Positions 7,595-13,120 of a stretch of 13,120 nucleotides of DNA are shown piece by piece (the stretch's first letter is position 1; every line of letters begins with the position of its first letter). This stretch comes from Betaproteobacteria bacterium TMED41 (GTDB taxonomy: Bacteria > Pseudomonadota > Gammaproteobacteria > Burkholderiales > Burkholderiaceae_A). The notes beneath the pieces were generated by a model, which worked only from the letters and a program-made list of their open reading frames with translations, ran no database searches and was not told the DNA's origin. The stretch lies in NCBI GenBank assembly GCA_002167365.1, contig NHCU01000056.1:19871-32990 (forward strand), given 5' to 3'. Both the position numbers and the translations under genes were made by a program.

Positions 7595-8698
7595 ATGGTT
7601 GATAGTGAAAAAGAACAATCTGACGATGAGTTTATTACCCCAGAGGAGACTAATCCCGATGGAAATCCTTCCCAAGATCAAATTGATGCTCAAATTAAGG
7701 CGGCAGAGGATGCAGCGTCAACAGTTTCAGAGGCTTCGGAAATTATAAAGTCCCAAGAGGAGGCCTATGCAACAAGAAGATCTGAGGAAGAAGATAGGTG
7801 GGAAGCGCAAGAAGCAAAGAGAGCTGAACTCGATGAAATAACAGCTAAAAGACTAGAAACACTTGCTTCAACGGTTTTAGATGCCGCAGAAGTTGCAAAC
7901 CGATCTGCTGGAACTGCAACATCTAGTCATAAAGCCCTATTATCCAGTATCAAAACTATTCAAAAAGCCGCTGGAATTGGTAATTTAAGATCAACAATTG
8001 TCGTTTCTATTACAACAGCCCTGCTTTTTGCAACAGCTGGTTTGTTCGGATTGGTAATTTATCAAATGAATAATAAAATTGATCAGCTTGACTTAATGAT
8101 GGTTAACTTAAGTACCAAATCAGCGGAGGTCAAAAATAGCTTATCAACAGTTGAGAACCTTTCCAGTGAAATAGGAGAAATTAAAAGCGGTTTTGATCTT
8201 ATAAAAAAAAGTCAAATTACGATCAATGAAAAGATGGGGGAACTAATTACCGTTACAAAGAACGACAAAACTGAGCAAGTCAAACTTGTTCAAGCACAAA
8301 CAAAAGAGGCTACAAAAGAAGGAGCGGAATCTGTTAAAAAAATGCTTGAGTCGGTAAAAAAACTTGAGGATGGAATCAAGAAAAAATTTGAGTTGCAGGA
8401 AAAAGCTATTAATTCACAGAAAAAAATAATAGCCAGCTTAAATAAAAAAATTAACTCTTATGGTGGGGACTTAAAAGAGAATTTGAAAGAAGCAAATAAA
8501 AAAGCTGATGAGTTAGCAATCGCCGCTTCTGAACTCACCAAAGTTAGAGATGAAATACAAGCTTTAATAACTTTACAACAAAGAAGGTATCTAGAAGCGA
8601 TAAAGGCGGCAGTCCCAGATCAAAAAAACAAACAAATGATTAAATACCCGGGGAAAGTGTCCACAAAAAATGCTGATAATGAGCAAACAGTTAATTAA
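7595..8698 (+). CDS. Membrane-anchored coiled-coil protein of unknown function
   Basis: I do not recognise a named family. The 367 residues comprise an acidic N-terminus (1-30), an Ala/Glu-rich helical region (about 30-125, e.g. QIKAAEDAASTVSEA), one membrane helix at about 134-156 (IVVSITTALLFATAGLFGLV), and a long Lys/Glu-rich helical segment (about 158-335) with heptad-like spacing that should form a coiled coil. The tail is polar. There is no signal peptide, so the helix acts as an internal anchor; which half is outside is uncertain. GAGAG shortly before the ATG fits a ribosome site. It ends the run that began at fliO and converges on motB with 14 bases between. A structural role near the motor is possible but only suggested by place. 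Confidence 0.75.
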   Translation: MVDSEKEQSDDEFITPEETNPDGNPSQDQIDAQIKAAEDAASTVSEASEIIKSQEEAYATRRSEEEDRWEAQEAKRAELDEITAKRLETLASTVLDAAEVANRSAGTATSSHKALLSSIKTIQKAAGIGNLRSTIVVSITTALLFATAGLFGLVIYQMNNKIDQLDLMMVNLSTKSAEVKNSLSTVENLSSEIGEIKSGFDLIKKSQITINEKMGELITVTKNDKTEQVKLVQAQTKEATKEGAESVKKMLESVKKLEDGIKKKFELQEKAINSQKKIIASLNKKINSYGGDLKENLKEANKKADELAIAASELTKVRDEIQALITLQQRRYLEAIKAAVPDQKNKQMIKYPGKVSTKNADNEQTVN

Positions 8699-8712
8699 CA
8701 GTAATTTTTGTT

Positions 8713-10014
8713 TTACCCGCTGACAATTACTTCTATTCTTCTGTTTTTGGCTCTATTTTGAGAGGTATCATTAGGTCCAACTGGTTTTGTGTCAGCATGC
8801 CCGGAAACATTTATTCTAGCCGGAGTAACTCCACCTTTCTTAATAAAGTAATCTGCTACAGCTCCAGCTCTTGCTCCGGATAAATCCCAGTTTGATTTGA
8901 ATCGAGGATTTTCAACAACAGGAACATTATCAGTATGTCCCTCAATTTTTACACTGCCCTCTCCAGTTGAAATTGTTTTTCCTACCTTTTCAAGTAAAGG
9001 CATAAATCCTGCTTGAAGATCAGCTTTACCAGAAACAAAAGAACCCTGTTCCGCCAATCGAATAACAATATTATCGCCATCTCTAAAAACTTCAGCCTTA
9101 CCCTCCGAAATTTCATTAGAGAGATCATTCTTTATCTGAGCTAATCTAGCATCTATTTCCTCATCATTCACAGCTGAAGATTGTCCACTAGGTCCTGTTG
9201 ATGATTGACGAGCCTCAATTGGTTTGGTAACAGTTGATTGAACTTCAGCTATCTTTGCAAACAACTCAATTGATTCTTGACTAACTACACCAGCCCTTTG
9301 TTGGCCTTTCTCTCCGGATCCCCCTCCACCTTCAGGAGAAGTTTTATCAGACAAAGACTCTTTTAACTGAACAACCACTTTATCCCCATCAGTTGAGACC
9401 TCGACCTGACCTTTTTCTATTTCTTCGGCTAGAGCTTCGGATACTTTTTTTGCTTCCGCTTTTGTTTCTTCATCTGATGGTTCAGGATTTGTTTCGGTTT
9501 CTGTTTTGAGTTCAACATCTTTTTGAGTTTCATCAGTGGTTTCTTGTTTAACTGTATCTAAAACAGTCGGCTGGGCAACAGCAGGTGAGAAATTTTGCGC
9601 AATAACACTTGTGGCTTTTGGTTGTTCAACAGTAGGAATCAAACGTTGAACTCCAAATGAATTTTTCATTGTTCCAGAAATTTGTTTGAACTTTGGTACA
9701 TTCATCTCAGCAAAAGATAAAATCATAACAAAAAAAGCCATCAGTAGCGTTGCCATATCAGCAAATGTAGGCATCCATGCTGGAACTAACTGGACACACT
9801 TTGGACACTCCTCACACTTACATTCTTCAGGAGGGTCCTTTTTCTCAGGAGGGGGTTCCTCTTCCTCCTCTTTGACCTCTTTTTTTGGAGGATCCTCTGG
9901 AGGAGTAGAACTCTCCTCTTCTTTGTCCTCTCCATCAGTCGAATTTACCGCTTCCTCCTCGCCCTGCTCGCCATCTTTTTGAATCTCATCGAGGTCTTCA
10001 ACGGTAGTAGCCAC
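8713..10014 (-). CDS. motB: Flagellar stator protein MotB (PomB-type), long form
   Basis: MotB anchors the stator to peptidoglycan and provides the ion-binding aspartate. The order of parts in 433 residues is: an acidic Glu/Pro-rich cytoplasmic tail (1-63); a cysteine cluster CKCEECPKC (65-73); the plug/helix region PAWMPTFADMATLLMAFFVM (78-97) with the ion-binding Asp86; the segment KFKQISGTMKNSFGVQ (108-123) and ATSVIAQNFSP, both typical of PomB-like MotB; a long linker; and an OmpA-like peptidoglycan-binding domain (about 350-433) with GHTDNVPV, NWDLSGARA and NRRIEV. PomB-type sequence suggests sodium as the coupling ion (inference). Residues 195-217 and 298-320 are copies of one module. 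Start is GTG; an ATG seven bases upstream is out of frame and soon hits a stop. motA ends six bases before. Confidence 0.95.
   Translation of the reverse strand: MATTVEDLDEIQKDGEQGEEEAVNSTDGEDKEEESSTPPEDPPKKEVKEEEEEPPPEKKDPPEECKCEECPKCVQLVPAWMPTFADMATLLMAFFVMILSFAEMNVPKFKQISGTMKNSFGVQRLIPTVEQPKATSVIAQNFSPAVAQPTVLDTVKQETTDETQKDVELKTETETNPEPSDEETKAEAKKVSEALAEEIEKGQVEVSTDGDKVVVQLKESLSDKTSPEGGGGSGEKGQQRAGVVSQESIELFAKIAEVQSTVTKPIEARQSSTGPSGQSSAVNDEEIDARLAQIKNDLSNEISEGKAEVFRDGDNIVIRLAEQGSFVSGKADLQAGFMPLLEKVGKTISTGEGSVKIEGHTDNVPVVENPRFKSNWDLSGARAGAVADYFIKKGGVTPARINVSGHADTKPVGPNDTSQNRAKNRRIEVIVSG
9055..9432 (-). repeat. Internal duplication within MotB
   Basis: Residues 195-217 (LAEEIEKGQVEVSTDGDKVV and on) and 298-320 (LSNEISEGKAEVFRDGDNIV and on) align without gaps, 11 of 23 positions identical. 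Their DNA lies at 9364-9432 and 9055-9123. In PomB-like proteins this module normally occurs once, just before the OmpA-like domain; the second copy here holds that place and continues into GSFVSGKADL. The first copy is followed by a Gly-rich spacer instead. Confidence 0.75.
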
Positions 10015-10020
10015 TATTCA

Positions 10021-10782
10021 TTAACCTCCAACAGCCGCTTGCAACTTCTCACGATTTGCAGGAATAATAAATCCAATGAGAATATCTGGAATCAATCGAG
10101 GGTTGCCACCACCTTGAATAAACATTAAAGCTGCTATTATTATTTCATTGTTTGTTTGCTCTTCAGCATGAACAGCCTCAAGTTTCTTCCTGGCAGGCAT
10201 GCATATAACATTTGCGATGATCGCCCCATATAGTGTGGTAAGAATGGCAACAGCCATTGCCGGACCCAATGCCTTAGGGTCACTCATATTTCCAAGCATA
10301 ATAACTAATCCAACTAGTGTTCCAATCATACCCATTGCTGGAGCTAAATCTTGTGCATTACCAATCATGTCATTTCCTGATTGATGACGAGCCTTAATTT
10401 GATCCATTTCGGTTTCCATTGATTGTTTGATGAGAACAGGGTCAGTTCCATCAACCAACATGCGGACACCTCTTGCCATAAAGGGGTTTTTTATGTCCTG
10501 TCCCTCAAGAGCAATCATGCCATCCTTTTTGGCAATAGTTCCGAGTTCAACTAATTGCTCAATTATTTTTTCGGGTGTTTCGGAACTGTGAAGGATTGAT
10601 TTCAAAAATACCTTAATTGCACCAATTAAACCAGGTATGGTGGTAGTATTTAAAACCGTTGCAGCCGTTCCACCAATAACAATAAGTACCGATGGTACAT
10701 CAACGAATACCGATGGATCCCCCATCGCCATTATGATTAAAACGAATGCTCCAACAAGACCAATTACGGTAGCTATATCCAT
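10021..10782 (-). CDS. motA: Flagellar stator protein MotA (PomA-type)
   Basis: MotA forms the pentamer around two MotB chains and pushes on FliG. The product has 253 residues with four membrane helices: about 4-20, 30-48, and the pair holding APAMGMIGTLVGLV (147-160) and GPAMAVAILTTLYGAIIAN (173-191), which is the strongest family block. The large cytoplasmic loop (50-145) has the basic and acidic residues that touch FliG (KKDGMIALE at 85-93, near the known Arg/Glu pair of MotA and PomA). The whole is closest to PomA of sodium-driven polar motors, recalled from family knowledge. The ATG lies 13 or so bases after GGAGA on the minus strand. It is the first gene of motA-motB and has a sigma-54-like element upstream. 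Confidence 0.96.
   Translation of the reverse strand: MDIATVIGLVGAFVLIIMAMGDPSVFVDVPSVLIVIGGTAATVLNTTTIPGLIGAIKVFLKSILHSSETPEKIIEQLVELGTIAKKDGMIALEGQDIKNPFMARGVRMLVDGTDPVLIKQSMETEMDQIKARHQSGNDMIGNAQDLAPAMGMIGTLVGLVIMLGNMSDPKALGPAMAVAILTTLYGAIIANVICMPARKKLEAVHAEEQTNNEIIIAALMFIQGGGNPRLIPDILIGFIIPANREKLQAAVGG
10025..10029 (-). promoter_or_regulatory. Ribosome binding site that fixes the motB GTG start
   Basis: On the minus strand GGAGG lies inside the last codons of motA (Gly-Gly-stop), ten bases before the GTG at 10014. This is a full anti-Shine-Dalgarno match and the only one nearby. It supports GTG as the motB start although GTG is the less common codon. Confidence 0.65.
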
Positions 10783-10965
10783 AACTTAAACATATCTCCA
10801 GTAAAATCAAAATATAAGATTTAACAATATGTGATTAAAAGCACAATTTGTTCCACATTACTACTAACTTTAAAAATAATAACTAAAATTGTAAAAAAAA
10901 ACTTTATTTCCCTTACTTACTATCCTATATTAGAGTTTCAATATTGTTAACTAAGTCTTAATCAC
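10783..10965. other. Divergent gap between motA and the DUF1566 lipoprotein
   Basis: This 183-base, very AT-rich spacer must hold the promoters of both the motA-motB pair and the lipoprotein gene. Apart from the sigma-54-like element at 10840-10855 I see no convincing promoter, hairpin or small gene. The lipoprotein side lacks both a clear -10/-35 pair and a ribosome site. Confidence 0.5.
10840..10855 (-). promoter_or_regulatory. Candidate sigma-54 promoter for motA-motB
   Basis: Read on the minus strand the sequence is TGGAACAAATTGTGCT. The GG and GC are ten bases apart and nine of the eleven most conserved positions fit (TGG, AC and TGCT); the C after GG and the first T of the -12 part differ. 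Transcription would start near 10829, about 47 bases before the motA ATG. No sigma-28 (FliA) consensus is visible in the gap. The match is imperfect, so this stays a candidate. Confidence 0.45.
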
Positions 10966-11574
10966 GTGGTGCAATTAAAAAATAAAAAAAAACAACTATT
11001 ATCCTTTGTACTTTTTTTTCTTATTACTACTCTAATCTATGGTTGTAATATTAGGAAGCAGCCACCCAAGTGCGATGTTTTTTTAAATGAAAAGCCCCAA
11101 GATCGATTTAGATATGATGATACAACTCCAATAGCTTATGACAAGCTTACCCGTATTTCATGGTATAGATGTAATGCAGGTCAAGTTTTTCAGGACGGGG
11201 AATGCGTGGGTGAAGCACTAGAGTTAAATTGGACGGAAGCCCAGTCTTACGCACGCGAATTTTCCGCCAGTTCAGGCAAAAATTGGAGGTTGCCAGAGTA
11301 TTGGCAAATGAGAGAATTACAGAGATTTGACTGCATAAGCCCTGCAATTGACACTAGAGCGTTTCCGGCTGTTAAAATCAGCCACTACTGGAGTAGAGAT
11401 GAGCACATTTTTTCCGAGAGAATGTCGTGTTCTGTTTACACATTCAAAGGCCAAGGATTTTGTTGGCAACGCAAAACAGCCGAGCTTCCTTTTATGCTAG
11501 TCTCAGATGAGAATGCGGAACGAATTAAATTCTTAGGAAGAGTCCAACGCGTACTTATTGATTTTTTCAATTAA
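10966..11574 (+). CDS. Predicted lipoprotein with DUF1566/Lcl-like domain
   Basis: The 202-residue product starts with a basic, then hydrophobic stretch ending in LIYGC, a likely lipobox with Cys27 as the lipid-bearing residue; Tyr at -2 is unusual, so lipidation is probable rather than certain. Residues 45-185 carry the DUF1566 pattern: TRISWYRCNAGQVFQDGECVG, NWTEAQSYA, GKNWRLPEYWQMRELQRF, AIDTRAFPAV, HYWSRD, and a late FMLVSDE. Several further cysteines may pair in the periplasm. These domains resemble C-type-lectin/FGE folds and their role is poorly known. Start is GTG at 10966 (a second GTG follows at once); an in-frame stop lies 18 bases upstream and no ribosome site is clear. Its last 42 bases overlap the regulator's 3' end on the other strand. 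Confidence 0.75.
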   Translation: MVQLKNKKKQLLSFVLFFLITTLIYGCNIRKQPPKCDVFLNEKPQDRFRYDDTTPIAYDKLTRISWYRCNAGQVFQDGECVGEALELNWTEAQSYAREFSASSGKNWRLPEYWQMRELQRFDCISPAIDTRAFPAVKISHYWSRDEHIFSERMSCSVYTFKGQGFCWQRKTAELPFMLVSDENAERIKFLGRVQRVLIDFFN

Positions 11575-12591
11575 TGTCGTTCTTTGAACACTTAATATTC
11601 TAGCAGTTTTTGAAACATTTCCCTTAGACTCCTGTAATGCCTGTTTAATAAAGTTTTTTTCTATTTCAGCCAGTCGCTCTTTAAGAGGCAAACTTTTATT
11701 TTCGGGAATTTTATTCACAAAATCATAGTTTTTAACTGATGTTCCTTGGGCCAGCATAATCACTTCTTCCACTGGATTCGATTGATTTTTGTCAGACTCT
11801 TCATTTAATTTTTCCTGGTTTCTAAGACCTTTAGGTAGCATCATTTGAGGTATATCCTTATAGAATAGACGTTTTCCAGGATAAAGCGTACTCAATCTAG
11901 CACATATATTAGATAACTCTCTTATGTTGCCTGGCCATGAATATTTCTTGAAAGCATTCATAAGACAATCTGCAAAAACTATTGGTTGATTTTGGCCTTT
12001 AGCAAATTGCTTTGCAAAATTTTCAATCAAAATGGAAAGATCCTCTGAACGATTTCTTAATGCAGGGGTATGAATGGGTAAAACGTTCAATCTATAGAAC
12101 AAATCTTCTCTAAACCTACCAGCCTTAATTTCCTCCTCCAAGTCCCGATGCGTTGCAGAAACAATCCTTACATCAATTGGGGAAGGTTTGTGAGACCCAA
12201 TTGGGTCAACAACTCTCTCTTGGATAACTCTTAAAAGTTTTACTTGAACTTCAGGGGGTAAGTCGCCTATTTCATCTAAGAATAGAGTTCCTCCATTAGC
12301 CAACTCAAATCGGCCTAATCGATCAGATAGTGCCCCAGTAAAAGATCCTTTCCTATGGCCAAAAAGCTCACTTTCAATCAAATCTCTTGGAATTGCAGCA
12401 CAATTAACAGGGATAAATTTATGTTTGAATCTATTTGATAGTTGATGCAGATTTCTAGCAACCAACTCTTTTCCAGTTCCGCTTTCGCCTAATATTAAGA
12501 CAGTAGCATCAGAAGATGCCATAGTCTCAATCAGGCTTCTAAGATCTTTTATTAATTGGCTAGAGCCTAGAATTTTTGAAAGGGGGTTCAT
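11533..12591 (-). CDS. Sigma-54 activator, FleQ/FlrA-like, without receiver domain
   Basis: This AAA+ protein should use ATP to open sigma-54 promoters. In 352 residues: Walker A GESGTGKE (35-42), the sigma-54 contact loop GSFTGA (82-87, usually GAFTGA), Walker B TLFLDEIGD (102-110), FREDLFYRLNV with the arginine finger region (160-170), WPGNIREL (219-226), and a Fis-type helix-turn-helix (about 320-345, NVSKTARIL...RTTLIEKINKY). The RTTLxEK ending and the LELxxLSE-like KERLAEIEK lead-in recall FleQ/FlrA, master flagellar activators, but those have an extra domain of about 130 residues in front. Here TAG directly precedes the ATG in frame, so that domain is really absent. The LFRS motif by which FleQ senses cyclic di-GMP appears replaced (PLSK). 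No clear ribosome site. Confidence 0.92.
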   Translation of the reverse strand: MNPLSKILGSSQLIKDLRSLIETMASSDATVLILGESGTGKELVARNLHQLSNRFKHKFIPVNCAAIPRDLIESELFGHRKGSFTGALSDRLGRFELANGGTLFLDEIGDLPPEVQVKLLRVIQERVVDPIGSHKPSPIDVRIVSATHRDLEEEIKAGRFREDLFYRLNVLPIHTPALRNRSEDLSILIENFAKQFAKGQNQPIVFADCLMNAFKKYSWPGNIRELSNICARLSTLYPGKRLFYKDIPQMMLPKGLRNQEKLNEESDKNQSNPVEEVIMLAQGTSVKNYDFVNKIPENKSLPLKERLAEIEKNFIKQALQESKGNVSKTARILSVQRTTLIEKINKYALDSS

Positions 12592-12647
12592 CTAAAATAA
12601 AAAAATGAAGTGAAAAAAACAGACTTTTCAATACTTTGCATGCTAAT

Positions 12648-12675
12648 AGTATAAAGTATCTCGGGAAATTGTCGA
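12648..12675 (-). promoter_or_regulatory. Possible sigma-70-type promoter for the sigma-54 activator
   Basis: On the minus strand TCGACA (12675-12670) and TATACT (12653-12648) are 16 bases apart, each one base off the TTGACA/TATAAT consensus. The -10 element lies about 57 bases before the regulator ATG. It is plausible in position, but AT-rich DNA gives such matches by chance. Confidence 0.35.
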
Positions 12676-12679
12676 TTAA

Positions 12680-12709
12680 TTGACTATTGAAAGAATAACT
12701 TTTTATGAA
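12680..12709 (+). promoter_or_regulatory. Possible sigma-70-type promoter for the second lipoprotein
   Basis: TTGACT (12680-12685, five of six) and TATGAA (12704-12709, four of six) are 18 bases apart. They lie back to back with the regulator's candidate promoter in the 182-base divergent gap 12592-12773, which holds nothing else I can support. Weak evidence only. Confidence 0.3.
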
Positions 12710-12773
12710 TAAAAAATTAAAGATCGCCAGTTTTGCGTCGATTTTTTGATGGAACCGTCTTTGAGGATAAATC

Positions 12774-13120
12774 ATGAATCCATTTGCTACTTTAACACTC
12801 ACAACATTAGTAATAATTATTTCTGGCTGTTCTGGCATGCCAATTGCCGGAAAAAATAAATACCCAATTCCTAAGTCTCAAATACTTGCTGAACAAGAAT
12901 TTGCGTCGCAAAAATCAAAAGCTGATTTAAATCGGGGTAGTTCTAAATCAACCGAATCTAGAAATTCAGTTCGATTGGCCTCTATGAACGCGTCCTTAAA
13001 GCAAACTATTGCCGAAAGAGCTGCGGCCGATGAAGCCGCAAACAGAGCCGCACTGGAAAGAACTGCCGCTGACAAAGCTGCCAAACTTGCAGCCTCTGAG
13101 AGAATTGCGGCTGAAATGGC
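12774..13120 (+). CDS. Predicted lipoprotein with Ala-rich repeat (5' part)
   Basis: This gene runs off the end of the window with no stop, so only 115 residues are seen. It starts at ATG 12774 with GAGGA at 12763-12767 as a well-placed ribosome site. The N-terminus is a short signal ending in IISGC, a good lipobox with Cys19 as the modified residue. Residues 20-75 are polar. From about residue 80 it turns into an Ala/Glu/Arg/Lys-rich helical region (ERAAADEAAN and on) built of 14-residue units, TolA-like in composition, likely a long helix or coiled coil reaching into the periplasm. No domain of known function is visible. It is divergent from the sigma-54 activator. Reading frames on the other strand here are shadows. 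Confidence 0.75.
   Translation, partial: MNPFATLTLTTLVIIISGCSGMPIAGKNKYPIPKSQILAEQEFASQKSKADLNRGSSKSTESRNSVRLASMNASLKQTIAERAAADEAANRAALERTAADKAAKLAASERIAAEM
13023..13120 (+). repeat. Diverged 42-base tandem repeat coding 14-residue helical units
   Basis: The protein reads AADEAANRAALERT (13023-13064), then AADKAAKLAASERI (13065-13106), then AAEMA at the window end. Ala pairs recur with spacing 4, 4, 6, and each unit closes with ER plus one residue. The unit equals two heptads, fitting a coiled coil. The DNA copies have diverged, so the array is not recent; it may continue beyond the window. Confidence 0.65.

Noticed and set aside
8690..8699. Palindrome GTTAATTAAC at the meeting point of the coiled-coil gene and motB as a two-way terminator.
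   Set aside because: Ten bases, nearly all A/T, no loop and no strong T-run; it would not form a stable hairpin.
9686..9982. A Ser/Gly-rich plus-strand reading frame.
   Set aside because: It is the complement of the acidic, Glu-rich start of motB; the composition follows from that.
12705..12749. A 14-residue frame (MNKKLKIASFASIF) resembling the start of a signal peptide, perhaps a decayed gene start.
   Set aside because: It stops at once, has no ribosome site and no continuing homologous frame; the lipoprotein ATG at 12774 has a good one.
12560..12838. A 92-residue minus-strand frame upstream of the activator, considered as a split-off sensory domain.
   Set aside because: It overlaps the activator start, shows no receiver or FleQ-domain pattern, and covers the start of the second lipoprotein on the other strand.

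Overview
The window is an AT-rich stretch of bacterial chromosome carrying a flagellar basal-body, export-gate and motor cluster. The best guess for the organism is a low-GC, probably marine or aquatic gammaproteobacterium. Three things point that way: the FliL sequence type, a PomA/PomB-type (sodium-type) stator, and a FleQ/FlrA-type sigma-54 activator. This is family recall from sequence alone, so the class is likely and the genus is not determinable.

Layout. Positions 1-1799 hold the end of fliL, then fliM and fliN (basal-body protein and C-ring switch), all on +. A 227-base gap follows, with a near-perfect sigma-54 promoter (a second, weaker copy overlaps it) that should start the run fliO-fliP-fliQ-fliR-flhB (2027-5613), the inner-membrane flagellar export gate. 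flhA does not follow flhB. Instead a translationally coupled gene encodes a membrane protein with a DamX-like SPOR domain (5610-7127), then a small unknown gene (7186-7539) and a membrane-anchored coiled-coil protein (7595-8698). On the opposite strand, converging on that run with 14 bases between, lies the stator pair motA-motB (10782-8713). MotB is unusually long and has an internal duplication. Beyond motA are a divergent lipoprotein with a DUF1566-like domain (10966-11574), a sigma-54 activator with no receiver domain (12591-11533, minus), and the start of a second lipoprotein with an alanine-rich repeat that runs off the window (12774-13120, +).

How they fit together. FliM/FliN form the switch. 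FliO assists assembly of the FliP-FliQ-FliR gate, and FlhB sets export specificity. MotA/MotB are the ion-driven stator. The activator is of the class that opens promoters like the one before fliO, so regulator and target may both be in the window; that link is inference. The three genes between flhB and motB and the two lipoproteins are the least explained part. A role in placing or stabilising the motor in the cell envelope is a reasonable guess but unproven.

No rRNA, tRNA, CRISPR array, insertion sequence or convincing intrinsic terminator was seen. No gene-free stretch exceeds 300 bases; the four longest gaps (1800-2026, 7128-7185, 10783-10965, 12592-12773) are covered by the entries below.
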